A stretch of 64,000 bases of DNA from Halocaridina rubra (GCA_037179515.1 JAXCGZ010021070.1:1-64000), one strand, 5' to 3'; positions 25,568-38,225 are shown, numbered from the stretch's first letter. A program made the numbers and translations. Notes: generated from the letters alone by a model not told the origin.

Positions 25568-26315
25568 CTGAAAGAGAAGAAATAGCATAAATATACATAT
25601 ACAGTAAATTATAAGTTACACAACAAAGTAGTTCTTCACAAAGCGATTTTAAATCTCATTTTAACTATATCCATTTACTAACAAGAGAAGTTCAGTTTAT
25701 GGAGGCTGAAGGAAAATTGTCTGGGTATGCTTGTCTCTTCACTAATGGAAGCAGATTTTAGAGCAAAAACAAATAATACTAATGCTATCACATGAAAAAC
25801 ATAAGGAAATATTACTAATATTCATATTGGATCAAGCTTCTAAGTTATGCAGGCATCAGTATATGCTTGTGAATTGAAGTAGTGCATGTAATTCTAAATA
25901 TTAAGCAAAAACTACATTACTGTAATATATAAATAAAACCCAGTCACTAACCATTTCAATTTTGTTTTTCAAATATAAAGTCACATTGTGCAAAAGGACC
26001 TTAACCAGCAATGCTTCATTCTTATGTTATCAATTGTCTTGCGGCAAGACATCTATGGCCATAATGATACTGTTCAGTTATGCAACCCAAAGAGGAACGT
26101 CTACCCAATGCTCCTTAATTCTCTTTAGAAGTGCATACCAGCGGTAATTTCTCTGTCCCCAGCCAAATTTTACATCGATATATCCTGACTGGTGCAAATT
26201 ATCAATCAAACTCTTAAATACTATAAATTTCAAAAGAATAAATTTACCGAAATGTAAGCTCTTTACAGTACACAGAAATACATCAGCTTCTTACTATATG
26301 ACCTAAAACACTTAC

Positions 26316-26435
26316 TCCAGGGGAAAGTTTGACATTTCCGGGTACAATATCTGTGAAGACATCTGCAGCCAAATCAATCTTTTCTATTACATTTCCTTCA
26401 GAAAATTCATGCCATGTGCTGATGGCAGACAAAAC
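26316..26435 (-). CDS. CCPG1-like: CCPG1-like coding exon 14
   Basis: Residues 908-947, phase 0-0. Acceptor TTTTTTTATAG| and strong donor CCTGGA|GTAAGT. It reads VLSAISTWHEFSEGNVIEKI followed by DLAADVFTDIVPGNVKLSPG, a mixed helical segment. No separate domain was recognised. From this exon to the end, all introns are phase 0. Confidence 0.78.
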
Positions 26436-27398
26436 CTATAAAAAAACGTTTTGTTAAAATATTAAAATAGTTTATGATGACCAAATAATATGCTGATAAA
26501 GAGCCATGAAAAACTATGAATATGTTGATAAGGAGCCAGAAAACAATATGGTAGTTTTTGGATAGGTTTTAACAAATTACTGATAAGAAAGACCATACAC
26601 ATCTAACTCCAAAGTTCAAGTGAAGCTATGTCTCCTTACAAAGTAACACAATAGATAGTAATGCAACATTTCAATATATTTCAATGACATTAAATATGGT
26701 AGAGATATTAAAAATAAGCTTATATAATTACAATTCCTGTTGGCAAGGAGAATACAGAGAGAATATCTCTACTTAACAAATCAGAATACTCCTCAGTCTT
26801 TGTTCTTAGATATCTTTTAGCTAAAATTTTACATTCCTTCTACAACTATTATCATTCTCACTTATGCACTTCTAATGAAAAGCTTGATTACTATGGATTC
26901 CTTTCCTCCTACTCTTCTAGTCTTGAAACAATACCAGTGTTCTACTCAAAAGGCTGAAAATTGCTGATTGGTCATATAAGCAGAGCAAACTAGCCTAACT
27001 ATCCTTTGATAGATCACTACATTGAATCTCGTGCTGTCTCTGTGTAACACATTATATGGGAATGGAATCATATATAAATTCTCCTCTGGAGTTGAAAAGC
27101 TATTGAGCATTGATATATCTGGAGAGAACATATGAACTACAGCCAATTTCTGTTCAACTTAAAAAGACTTATTTCTAGCTCATCTCACATGTAATACCAA
27201 AACAGTATTTTTTTCACAGACAATCACAAAATATATTTGGAATTGATTCCGCAATTTTTCATATTTGAAATGTTACTTTTGCATGCAAACCGTTGGTTGT
27301 CTGTTACCTCGTAATATGCTATACAACACAACTTTCACTCATTTCCAAAATCTATCGACTCTACAGTATGAAAATAAAGATAAAACATGTCAACTAAC

Positions 27399-27536
27399 CT
27401 GTGTCATGTAAGAGAGATACGATTTGGCACTTGGGAGATTAGAGGGGACCTTTTTCTTCTTGGATGCTTCCAAAACTGTTTTTTGCAAATTTTCAACCTC
27501 TCTTGCAACAACATTCAGTTCTCTTGGCATTGGCTG
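27399..27536 (-). CDS. CCPG1-like: CCPG1-like coding exon 13
   Basis: Residues 862-907, phase 0-0. Acceptor TTTACTTGCAG|CAG and donor ATGACACAG|GTTAGT. The peptide QPMPRELNVVAREVENLQKT ends the coiled coil and passes through a Lys cluster (KKKK) to a Ser/Tyr-rich end. The acceptor is a NAGNAG (CAGCAG), so the first Gln may be included or dropped. Confidence 0.78.
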
Positions 27537-28433
27537 CTGCAAGTAAAATAAAAATCAGTCCCTTTTCTTAAAATAATGCCATATTATATTGAAGCTTTCT
27601 GGTGGTCGCAACTATAGAAAAAAGGTAGCCTGAATGGGCTGGCCATTAAGCTGCTCTCATCACTCCTTCTGGAGTAAGATAAACATCTTGGGGATAAGGA
27701 AAATTGACAGTTCACTGCTCCCCTATCCCATATAGAAGGCTCTTACCACACACAGGAACACGCAGGTGACATTACTTCTCTCTTACATCAAGGTTACCCT
27801 TTACTTTGTCCCAATCAAAGGCAATGCGAGTTAACATATAACATTTATATAAAATGCTGTTTGCATATTATTCTACAATCTTCCAAACTTTACGTCCTGG
27901 GGATGCCATGACAAATTCAAATGTCAATAAGCAGCAGTATATATTCAAATCCCATCGAATCCTCATCTCCTGTCTCAGTTGCTTTACAATAAAATACCAA
28001 TTTTGAAGTGGACGAAATGCTGGCCCCTAAAAACCTTAATCCATTTAGTATCATGAGTATTAGGCTTATACTATCTAGGGGTTATTAATAATTCTATGAA
28101 TCTAAATGTCTTTTTTTTTTCACACATACGACCTCCTCCTACCAAAGTCACAGTCACACTAGTGCATTCCATATAAAATGAACATAAACACACCACTGTC
28201 AATACTAAATTCCAGATTCAAGACTCAAGTGTCCCTGGTTTACTCTAGTTCCATCAATGGGATCTGATGTTGCTCATTGATGTGTTACAGAAGACTGTAT
28301 ATTTTATCGAGCCAGCTAATTCTCCATTTCTTGCCCACATCTCATCCTCCTGATTGTCTAGGCAGAACTGTACACCACACTTTAGCTAATTTATTTACTT
28401 ATAAAGGAAATAATATTGGGGCATAAAAATCAC

Positions 28434-28536
28434 CTGCTGATATCGAAGCTTGCCAACTTGAAGCTGCAACTCCTGATTTTCTACCTGAAGATCATTTGAA
28501 GAAATTTTTAACTCATTCAGGTTTGGGCCTAGATGA
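28434..28536 (-). CDS. CCPG1-like: CCPG1-like coding exon 12: coiled coil
   Basis: Residues 827-861. The acceptor GTTCTTTACAG| was chosen over a nearer TCTAG because only the former keeps the frame; donor TATCAGCAG|GTGATT, phase 2 to 0. It reads SHLGPNLNELKISSNDLQVE followed by NQELQLQVGKLRYQQ, the third N..L.(L/V).(L/V)GK motif (847-856). Confidence 0.8.
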
Positions 28537-29447
28537 CTGTAAAGAACAAATATATCAGCACACATAAGATCTTGATTATTCTCTATCAATCTATGACAAA
28601 GTAAAACCATTACCCATTATTATCACACACATTTAAAATGGTTTATTTTACAGTGTTACAATACAACTACCAGAAATTTATATGCTAAAATGTAAAGTAC
28701 CTCCATAATTAGTATTCATTAGGAACGTATATAGACTAAATGAATGAAACTTTCTAAGGAACAAAATCTTTTAACTTTTGTCCATACTGGATCTGTCAGC
28801 AGGGTGCCCACAATTAAATGAAAAAAATAATATAACAAATAATATGGTCATTTGCATCTTTCAAATTAACTAGCAGTTCAGCATAAATCATGATAAAAGT
28901 GGAAAAGATCCATCACATAACTAAGCAATAAACTTTGGCAGACATAGTTTTCCAATTTTTTCCTGGCCTATTCATAAAAACAACGTGCTGTTCACTGACA
29001 CAGCGTCAAGAAAGACTGCATATAGATTCATGCCAGTCTTTTGTACGCCTCTCACATTTCAAGATTTCAAGGCCACAGACATCCTGTTGCTCCATCTTGC
29101 CCTACTTCTGGTTTAAATACCTGGTAAATGTGATCAATAAATCCTATAAACCAGTCTCTTACAAACTATCCCTCAAGGTAGGCAGAGACTATCTAATATT
29201 GACAGTACTTAATAAAACAATATTTTGCTTACCGACAAAAGCTCATTTTCCAATATTATTCCATAGTTTATGTTTTCGCATACTCTTTAAGTACTTGTAA
29301 AAAGAAATTACTTATAAAACACTGTATTAATAAAGACCAAGTAAGTTTAATATTTTCTAATGAACATAGCCTAAAATATAAAAACATAAAAGTTGACAAA
29401 CTTATTTAACTAACAGCTGTTAATGTAGCAGGCTAACAGCCAATTAC

Positions 29448-29637
29448 CTAAGTTTGCCGACAGCAACACGAAGATTAAAGTTGGTTTGAATTGCTTCATC
29501 GAAAGCACTGGTATCACCATCTGGTACGTTGGCAAACTGCATCTTCCCAAGACCCAAACGTAACTCTTCATTGTCAATGATGAGGAGGTTTATTTGTTCT
29601 CTTAGCGCCCGAGCTTGTTTGCCATCTTTTCCTCGTA
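29448..29637 (-). CDS. CCPG1-like: CCPG1-like coding exon 11: coiled coil
   Basis: Residues 764-826 plus two bases. Acceptor TTTTATATGATAG| (weak pyrimidine tract) and donor AACTTAG|GTAATT. It contains RALREQINLLIIDNEELRLG and two of the three N..L.(L/V).(L/V)GK motifs (residues 786-795 and 816-825). Human CCPG1 has a comparable ENQYLRVSLEK segment in its coiled coil. Phase 1 to 2. Confidence 0.8.
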
Positions 29638-30056
29638 CTATCATATAAAAATTTACAGATGAGATATATGAAAGCAAGCTTTTTTTTTAAATCATGACGC
29701 CATCTCAGCTGAAGCTAACTAAATGGATATAACTGAATAAAAGAAAGGGGAAGGCTGCAAGGTTTCATTGAAAATCAAGAAGAACAATGCCGGTCCCTTT
29801 TTGCCCTCCTCCTATCCATTTCAGATAGCTCTTACACTGTGCAGAGTAAAGTGGCACAATAAGATTTCTACTTTGCCACTTGGACTAATAAAATAAACAG
29901 TCTAATACAAAGCTCACATTGGATACGAAATCTTAAAAAGTGGCAGTGAGGTGTAATAAGAATTGTTCACATACGATATATGCTTTATATATACAGTAGA
30001 TATTTTATAGACAACACTGTACAGAAAATAAAAATATTAGACATAAAATACTCAAC

Positions 30057-30141
30057 TTTTTATCGGTGCTATAGTTTCTTCTTGAAGTCTTAACATCTCT
30101 TTTTCCAATTCTGAGTTTTCAAGGGTCAAGTCTTCTATAAT
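30057..30141 (-). CDS. CCPG1-like: CCPG1-like coding exon 10: coiled coil start
   Basis: Residues 736-763 plus one base. Acceptor TCTACTAATAG| and a weak donor AAAAA|GTTGAG; the phase (0 to 1) is needed to join the next exon in frame. It reads IIEDLTLENSELEKEMLRLQ and then EETIAPIK, a heptad-like leucine pattern that starts the luminal coiled coil. Confidence 0.72.
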
Positions 30142-31520
30142 CTATTAGTAGAAAAGAAAATAATAAATTAGTATGAAAATAATAAAAATTCCACATAACT
30201 GAGAATGTTAAGCATGTTAAAACTTGAACAATTTCGTACGGCACAGCAAAATGCACATTAATCAATTAAACCAACTTCAGCCTTGCTTATATACCTTATA
30301 AGAATAAACAGTTAAATATAAGGTAAGCTCTATAGGTACTGGGGATAGTGGAAGACGTATTTCTTCCCAAAAATATAGAGGTACTGTATCTTTCACGCTA
30401 AGCTGTAGATCATGTCACGACTTTTTTCATTCTATCACTTCCATGCTTCTCACCTTATTTGATGACGAGGATTCTCCTAGACAGGGTTCTGGAATTAAAC
30501 TCTTGCATGATCTTATTCACAATATGTAATGCACAGAAACATGACTAAGCAAATGTTTACGATTAGAGATGATATAGAATACTATTGTCATCATGCCTTA
30601 TCCAGCAATTGAGGGCATTATGAATTAGGTCTATTTTTATCTCTACCATCTTTTGACAGTGCTGTCCTCTAAAGCACAGGATATAAATTAAGAATATTTC
30701 ATTTCAGATGGGCTTGATTTTGGCTCCTGGAAAACTGGCACATACTGCATAACCCCATTGTGCGCCACAGTAATTTCAGAACTGAAATAGTGGCCATATA
30801 TCTGTAAACATACTTAAAGTACTAACGACCTTGAATTGGGATGCAAAATGCTGAAATTATGTTTTATTGTATATACACTGATATTAATAAAAACCAGTTT
30901 AAGAGGAGTTGTGATATTAAATCTGTACAATAATGAGCATTTCATTACTCTACTATACAGCTTCTGACTCTACATTGGAGTCAGTATGGCTTAACATAAA
31001 TTAAAAAAAATATTTGTCATTAAATACAATATGTACTTTCAGTCAAATTACGTGAATACAGTACTAAGAAATCTGGGTTGACCCATACTCAATTCCATAT
31101 ATCACTGGTAGCTTTAATTAGCAATGCTCCAAAAAAATTCAGATATGAGAAATAGTTTACACTAATATGATCAAAGGAAAAAACTATATCAGAAGAGACG
31201 TAACTGAGGACTAGACATACTCCGTTTTGACAAATTTTAATGATGAATAGATTAACTAAAATATCAAGCAATCAGAAGGAAACTTCAATTGACTTGTTAG
31301 GTGGTTTTAAACTCAGTAACTAGTTATCTATCCTTAAGAGGATGATACCACCGGGAGGGTCAGCATTAATCTCCAGGGTACGAAAGTAAGACCTAATGAC
31401 GAAGTCATATTCAAGGAAATAAATCATCAAGCATATAATAAAATTTTTCTTACCAATGGTAAAGCATTTTAGAGATAAAACACTAAACTATAAAACAAAA
31501 GCAAGCTTTGTTAGTCACAC

Positions 31521-32299
31521 CTGTTGAGAATTTAGTCCTAAATATGCAGATATATCCTCCCCTTGTACTATCTGCTGAGAAGCATCCCAGGAAAAAGGCA
31601 CTGAAGAGGTATCCTCTGGATTAATAACGTTGTTTTGGTCTTGCTCGGAAGTAGTCTCTGAAGTTCGGAAATAGTGATGTAGCTTTCTGTCACTGTCTAA
31701 AGGTTGCTTCAAATTTTCCATGATCAAATCCGATTCACGATTTTCAAGAGAAGAAGAGCAAGGAGTAATTCTGACTGCATCCTCCTCAAAAAAGGGGTCC
31801 TTGTCATTGCCACACGATATACAGGGACGGGGAACGTCGGTTCTGGCATTGACATCCACCTCGGAAACAAAACTCACACGATCGTTACGAATGTCGGGAG
31901 CAGCAAAAGTGGGATGAGTTTCAGAGAAGTCCTCATTCATTTGTGAGAAAATGGGAAGGTCCACTTTCCTCTGATTGGGGTTAAGTACAACACCTGCATC
32001 TTCTAAAGGGGTTATTAGGGATTCTACAAAGGAGTCTGTAATCAACACACGATCGTCATCTCTCGGGGCTGTTAGAGGATCGTCCATTTCTTCTTCTCCT
32101 CCTCCTGTATATTGAGCCATCATTATGGGCGGAGAAGAATCAAACGTAAAATCTGAATCAGAAGGAGAAGAGGAGGAAGAATGAAGAGGATCCTGAAGGG
32201 GGGAGTTCATGCATGACACGAGGTCATCCTGAAGTTGACGCAGCTTACGTACCTGAGCAGAGTTCATTGATTCTTGCCAAACTGTTCGGCTGGACCAGC
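31521..32299 (-). CDS. CCPG1-like: CCPG1-like coding exon 9: first luminal exon
   Basis: Residues 476-735. Acceptor CTTTTGTTTCAG| (phase 1) and donor TCTCAACAG|GTGTGA (phase 0). It opens with GWSSRTVWQESMNSAQ, then a predicted amphipathic stretch VRKLRQLQDDLVSC resembling the post-membrane helix of CCPG1. A Ser/Asp-rich low-complexity body follows, with a CISC (C..C) motif at 635-638. The exon is 779 nt without a stop. The luminal location follows from the topology inferred above. The C..C pair could form a disulfide or bind metal; nothing else supports an enzymatic role. Confidence 0.82.
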
Positions 32300-35108
32300 C
32301 TGAAACAAAAGAATAATACTCTTTCAAAATGAGCATTGTACAGGTTACAACCAGTCCTACCTTATTTATATACACCTTTGTTTATTGAAGCCTTGAAAAC
32401 CAAAGTTAAAAGTGGTTAAAAGAATTATTCAAGTAAATTACCAAAAATAAATTTAATAAATCATCTCAAACTAAAAGTAAAAATTAATTAGCATAATGGC
32501 AATATTAAAGCAGTATAATAAGATAAAAAGCTCAATTGGGAATACAAAAAGTACTGTAAAAAACTAAGACAAACTAAATAAATGATATTGTTTCCTTTTC
32601 CGTATATTTTTTTTCATAACTGGAGTTATTTTCAGATTGGGAACAGAAAAAAAAATATGTAAACCAAGTCTTCATCTTAAGTTGACAATATTACACTATA
32701 GAAAATAGTTAACAAACTGCAAGACAATAACAAAATTTTCTTTGAGTGAATGATACACTGATTACTAAAGCAGTGGATTCATCATAGACAAAACACTCTG
32801 TTTTTCTTGATTTCATAGATGAGGGAATGTAAAGCTTATTTCATACCTTGTGAGTGTCATTTGATTACATTTTTAATTAGTGTCTATAAGTATTTCTCTT
32901 AAATGATAAGGAAGTTATGAGATTACTTAAAAAAATTTATCAGTTATTCCAGGGCATGGTGAAGGCTTGTTGCCCCTCATTTCTTGTTTAGCTGCAGTCA
33001 TGCTTCAGCGGGATACGGCATCAAGCAAGAAAACATAATAAAGTTGTTCAATATGAAGAGTACTTATAAAGACATGATGGCAACATCGCCTTCATACAAA
33101 CAGATCTTGCCCACCTCTCACCCTCTTGGATGTTAATGCATTTTTTATTCCAAATACATCATACTGCACTGAGCCAGCAGGATGGCCACAACAGTAATAA
33201 AAGGAATGAGACAGCACAGCTCTGACATATCCAATCCATACCCACTTTCTCAGCTTGTTATTTTGTGGAATGAAAAAAAAAAGAAAAGAAAAGTGAGCCT
33301 CACACCCAATCTCTTATTCCATTTAGTCACTTCATGACTTACAATGATTGTGACTGTGGAATCTTAATCTTCACACTGCCATGTATATCCCTTTTAGTAG
33401 CCTCCTATGACATGCAAGTTATAATAGAGTGGATATGTAACACTGACAGCAACAATGAAAAACAATTATCTAATTATTTAAGACTAAAGTGGACAGCTTG
33501 TTAATAAAAACAAAAACGCATTGTTAGATAATTGGTGAAGTGAATCAAGTTAATACAGTGACATCTTTTCAGCACTCGCTATGTAAACAAAATAATGTAT
33601 ATCAAATAAACTGCAAAAAAAATTATGAAGGATCTGCAATATAAGGGTTAATAGTTAGCTCTGCACTCAGATAAGTTAGCTCTGCACTCACATAGCCAAT
33701 AATCTTTATATTTGTCAGTCATTTCGACAAACTTCATGATAACCCTTTCCTTAAAATGCATCTCATATGACACAACATATAATAAAAGATAGTAATAATG
33801 AAAAGAAGTTAGCAAACACGGACGCATATACTGTATGCAATTCATGGCAAATTTTCATCAAACCTGCATTATCTTCACCAACAGAGAGGTTCACTAGGCC
33901 TGAAATTTAAAGCATTTTAAGCAATTATTGACATAAAGAGTTCTTTCAGTGGTAAATCAGAAAAACTTTATACCACTTTATATTTCAATAAAAAATTAGG
34001 TCACATACAATACTAAGAAAATATAGAAATAGCAAATACAAGCTCTGATTTATTACTTCAAGCAGTAAATCCCAAATAAAGTCACAGTACATTCTTGAGC
34101 AAAAATTCAAATTTACAATAATCGTCGTATAGTCAGCTCTTTGCTTTCATACATACTCCCATTCTCAAAATGATATGTATCAACAATCCTTTCCACCAAA
34201 AATTCTCTGCGTCTTGAAATATAAGCACACAATGGAATTTATGCCCCAATGAATAACATATCAATGAAACTTCACACAGATTCACAAATCAAATATCTAT
34301 ATTAAAAAAAGCCTGTATGTATCAATACATATACACATACTGTACCAATTCTAAGGTTCTGGAAACTGTAGGCAAGTTGAAAATTGCTTCCCTGCCAAGC
34401 ATACAGTAATTTTATATTTTGTTAACTGTGAATCCAAGAGTAAACAGAGAAGGGTCAGTGGTTGTAGGTTTTCTGTGGAATTTATATTGAAGAGTAGTTA
34501 ACAGAGGGAGCATTTTTGGACAGAACATAATGAAAGCCTCGCTAGTATCAGTGGAGAGGATAAACAAGAATAGATGTTGTGAACATCTAAAGATATTGTA
34601 TAAACAAGAGTTTTCAAAAGAAGACAAAAGATGAAGTATATGAAGACAGACTTAGTACTACACATAATATGCTGTGTTCTTCGTTAATTTCTCAATACAA
34701 GTCAATTCATATGATTTCACATTCATATTTGTTTTTCCTTATTACATTTATACCCTTCTCTCTTCATACAATGGTATACTCTGAAAGGTACCCCAGAAAT
34801 CTAAATTTCAATGCACCAATATAGCATCACTTTCGCAGTTTACTATAAATGCTTTAAAACAATTTCTAAGAAGATCCTAGCAGAACCAAGATGCACCTTC
34901 CTTACAAGATTCATAGTTCCTATGCAATTCTCTAACTGAAGCAGTACTAAGTTGATAATCAAATATATAAACCTAATAGTGCGTCCACAATAGAAGAATA
35001 TGCTCTCAGTAACATCAGTGACCAAAAATGATGTTTTTCTTTAATCCTCCAAAATGTTTGCAAACTGGGAATTGGTAAATGTCATCAGAGTTACTCAAGT
35101 GTGCTTAC
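32300..35108 (-). other. CCPG1-like introns around the candidate microexon
   Basis: AT-rich, mainly unique. At 33340-33420 there is a fragment ending ATCCCTTTTAGTAGCCTCCT and ATGACATGCAAG that belongs to the dispersed repeat family. A short duplicated CTCTGCACTC(A)GATAAGTTAG phrase lies at 33658-33690. Confidence 0.6.
33864..33899 (-). CDS. CCPG1-like: Candidate 36-nt microexon of the CCPG1-like gene
   Basis: The acceptor TTTAAATTTCAG| and donor AATGCAG|GTTTGA bracket 36 nt that read LVNLSVGEDNA, plus split Gly codons at each edge, in phase 1-1. It sits in the 2.8-kb interval between the transmembrane exon and the first luminal exon. Because flanking exons 7 and 9 are also compatible (phase 1), the protein works with or without it. 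It was chosen on splice signals and frame alone; no homology supports it, so a chance match is possible. Confidence 0.38.
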
Positions 35109-35221
35109 CAAGAAAATGTCCTAAGCCAAGTCCAAGAACGCAAGCTAGTGTAAGTGCTACAACGACATTCAGACGACTATTCAGATCCTCAGCAGGTTTG
35201 TGTTTATATTGAGTATCAGGT
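35109..35221 (-). CDS. CCPG1-like: CCPG1-like coding exon 7: transmembrane helix
   Basis: Residues 426-463 plus one base. Acceptor TTCTTTTCAG| and donor TTCTTG|GTAAGC. A polar lead (PDTQYKHKPAEDLNSR) is followed by a hydrophobic run at about 443-459 (LNVVVALTLACVLGLGL) and then GHFLG. Human CCPG1 has its only transmembrane segment followed by GHFYG, which strongly supports the family call. A basic/polar side before the helix and no signal peptide fit an N-cytosolic, C-luminal (type II) topology in the ER membrane. Confidence 0.88.
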
Positions 35222-35517
35222 CTGAAAAGAAGAAATCTTATATATAATATCAAATAAATCAATGGTCACTTAACTGTCGAGGAATTACAACCTTCAGAAA
35301 TCTGAAAATATATATGTATCCTTAGCATTTTCAAAAGCCACTTGTTTAATTTTCAAAGTTGCTTTCTTGCAACACATGAAACCCATTTGAGACTAAGCGA
35401 CTACTGAAAATGCTATTGTTTCCTTCTTCATTACAGTACAGTATTCATACAGCTATTTGTGATGCTATACAGTTTTCTTTAATATGCATTATTGGTGTTT
35501 AAATTAAAAAAACTTAC

Positions 35518-35653
35518 TTGATAGCAGGAAGATCATCAGGAAGAATCGGTGTAGAGGCTAAAGAAAGATCTGTATCTTCATCAACTACTTTCTTCCCTTC
35601 CCCTTCCAGGGGAGATATATCAGTGCTTGCTAAGCTTTCTAAATCTGCATCAC
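35518..35653 (-). CDS. CCPG1-like: CCPG1-like coding exon 6: juxtamembrane cytosolic segment
   Basis: Residues 381-425 plus two bases of codon 426. Acceptor GACTGTTGCAG| and strong donor GCTATCAA|GTAAGT, phase 1 to 2. The segment is acidic (GDADLESLASTDISPLEGEG, then KKVVDEDTDLSLAS) and ends TPILPDDLPAI. It precedes the transmembrane exon by a short intron of 296 nt, the shortest intron in the gene. Confidence 0.78.
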
Positions 35654-36399
35654 CTGCAACAGTCAACATAATCAGTAACTTTCCAGGATAGTGAACATGA
35701 ACACGCTCAATTATATAAAACCCATTTCTAATATGGCGTTATAAAAGTTCACTTTGAGACTGGAATCGAATTGAAATCTTTAAAGATACAATAAGAATGT
35801 TATCATCATTAATTCTGGCTAACCCATCAGCAGTCTCTGTTGCAGAATATTCAATATACCATACAAAATGCTAATATGAGAAGAATTTCTCCTGGTATAA
35901 TGCACAACTTGAAGCATATTCAATCTGTAAGGAATTTGCAATTCTTTTATTCAAGAAATGTTTATGGCATTTCTACTATTAAAATAAGATGTGATCCAAC
36001 ATGTTGAACATTCAAAAAACATTATAACTACCATGCGTACAACATATTCAAATGTGAGAACTTTCATGTAACATTTAAAACTCAGTCCCCCATACAAGAA
36101 AATTTTGTTTTCTAAAACATCAGTAAGACTTTTATGGCAAATGTACAATAAACAACAGGCAACAATGAAATACTGTGTTGAATTTATTTCCTGCTACATA
36201 AAGCTAATACAATAGTCATGGGCTCTTAACGTTCTTTAGCAAACATTAAACCACTGAAAGGTACATACTAAAATGAGAGGATAAAAAACATCCAGCAAAA
36301 ATTAACACTTCAGTTTTCATACTAGAATTTTGAGAGCAACAAGCACACCCAGCAACTTCTCCCTCAGATTCAAGATATTTTAGTTGCAATAGAAAAGTA

Positions 36400-36692
36400 C
36401 AGACATTCTCCAACTTACAAACGAGTTAGTTCCAAAAGTCCGTTCGTAAGTAGATTGTTCAAAAGTTGTGTTTCGGTATAAAAAAAGTACTGGACAGTAC
36501 ATACATATGCAGTAACAGTATTTAGGCTGAAGACAATTACATGTACTACATAAAACATAAACCATTCAGTATTAATGAATTTTATTACAGTAATATTAAT
36601 GTAATAATACAGTACAGTACAATAATTCATACATTAATAATAGGTAGGCTTTTGTTCGTATCAGTGAGTGTTTGTAAGTAGGGGAGCTTCTG
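36400..36692 (+). mobile_element. MITE copy 1 (TA-flanked, short TIRs)
   Basis: It starts CAGACATTCTCCAACTTACA and ends GTAAGTAGGGGAGCTTCTG, flanked by TA on both sides. The ends are imperfect inverted repeats. The interior has ACAGTACAGTACAATAATTC and no ORF. The TA target and 290-bp size suggest a Tc1/mariner or pogo-mobilised nonautonomous element. Confidence 0.75.
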
Positions 36693-36999
36693 TACACTCC
36701 TTCCACCAAACATATTTAACTATTCTTCTTCTCTTTGATCCATATCCATTTGCTAAATCTATCTGCTTATTTGTGCATTCACATCTAGCTACCAATGTTA
36801 TGTACATTTCAAATATCAATATGTTGATTTATGAGACCAAAACTACAAAAAAATAATAGAAATGAACAATATCATGCTAGAATGAAGTTTGCTTGATGAC
36901 AATGTACCATAGCATTTAAATAAAAAATGGTCCTTTCAACTCCTTATACAGGGAAAACGAACGTAACCATTCGGTAGATGTGAGAACAGCATTGTACAC

Positions 37000-37225
37000 T
37001 ACCGATGTAGTGTAAAGATTTATTTTTTTTAATCAACATAACACCATATCCTGTTGAAACCAGAAGGTTGGCTACAATAGAACAGAAAAGAGGGAGGCAG
37101 CATGGATTCACCAAGCCTTGCAGATTCCCATCCCTTCTACTAGCTATTATGTGGTAAGGAATATATTTAGTGAGAAAGGGACTGCCAGCCCTTCGCTCCC
37201 ATATCCCTTTCAGTTGCCTCTCGCA
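37000..37225. repeat. Dispersed repeat with CCCATATCCCTTTCAGTTGC end
   Basis: The right part CAGCCCTTCGCTCCCATATC, CCTTTCAGTTGCCTCTCGCA recurs, diverged, at 50955-51015, 33385-33420, 45885-45930 and, more weakly, 27700-27770 and 29790-29860. It is probably the 3' end of a SINE or short LINE family; no tRNA-like promoter was identified. Confidence 0.45.
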
Positions 37226-38144
37226 ACACACAATAAAAAATTGTAGAATTCTCTCTCTCTCTGCATATTGATACTTTTCACTTGTATGTCAGGAACAGCT
37301 CTTAATTATATACTTGTAAAGCTTAATAATGCAAAATGGATGATAGATAATCCAAGGAGCAGTATTCACCTATATCCAAAACTTTTTTTAATTGAGCCTT
37401 AGTTTCGTGAAAGTAATTCAGATATATAATGTTTTAATACTCTTACTTCAAAAAGAGGATAGGGCAGTTACACAATAAGTATTAAAAAACATTTAAATAT
37501 TGTTTTACACATTTAGTAATATCACTTATTAAAGTTATGAGAGAAAATTCAAGATTCCCTTAGTCTTAGAGTCCTGTATAATGTATCACCATCTTCATAC
37601 TTTCTAATCATAAGGATTACGCTGTTTTTCTAGCATTGAATATGCAAATTTTTCTACCAAAATTTCTAAGGGCTTTAAAGAAATAAAACTGTTGGTAACC
37701 CTTTTGAGTAAGAGGAGACATCAATAAATGTCCTAGGTGTGGTAAAGGTGATGGATCTTAGTTACAGAAATCATAGTATGGAGATGAATATCAACTATTC
37801 CACACAGAGAAATGTAGATAACATACTGAAAATTTTTTTGACGGATATAATACATAGCCGCTTCAAGTTCGGGTAGAGACATCAATTATATCAGAGAGAA
37901 AACAAAAAAAATAGGATCTAGTATATCTGGGTTGTATACAATACTAAGGTAATGTACAATGCAGAGGTATATACAACTGTAAATACAGAATATAAATAAA
38001 CAATTAAGGCTTATTCCTCTCATAATGAGAGGCAGTATATATATTGAGTACTGGTAGACTGACTAAGAACGAAATCAGATCCCTCCCTTAGAGATTAATT
38101 CAAATGTTTGATATTCTGAAAATTGGTAAAAACAGAAAACGCAC

Positions 38145-38225
38145 CTGTTGTCCCATCTGCATGCTCCCAGATACTGCTACTGCAAACCATAGTGCTATCA
38201 AGACTTCTCGTTTCTTTTGAGTCAT
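38145..38225 (-). CDS. CCPG1-like: CCPG1-like coding exon 5 (81 nt)
   Basis: Residues 354-380, phase 1-1. Acceptor GATCTCTGTAG| and donor GGGACAACAG|GTGCGT. It encodes DDSKETRSLDSTMVCSSSIW followed by EHADGTTG, another polar cytosolic segment. As an in-phase 27-codon cassette it could be skipped without changing the frame. No functional motif was recognised. Confidence 0.65.

Larger units (their letters stand above)
23049..31520 (-). other. CCPG1-like introns between exons 9 and 17
   Basis: Introns 23049-24336, 24559-25492, 25568-26315, 26436-27398, 27537-28433, 28537-29447, 29638-30056 and 30142-31520. They are AT-rich and mostly unique. Weak copies of the dispersed repeat described at 37000-37225 appear near 27600-27790 and 29785-29860. 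No other genes or RNA genes were seen. Confidence 0.7.
35654..38144 (-). other. CCPG1-like intron between coding exons 5 and 6
   Basis: It contains a TA-flanked MITE (36400-36692) and a dispersed-repeat copy (37000-37225); otherwise unique AT-rich DNA. Confidence 0.65.
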
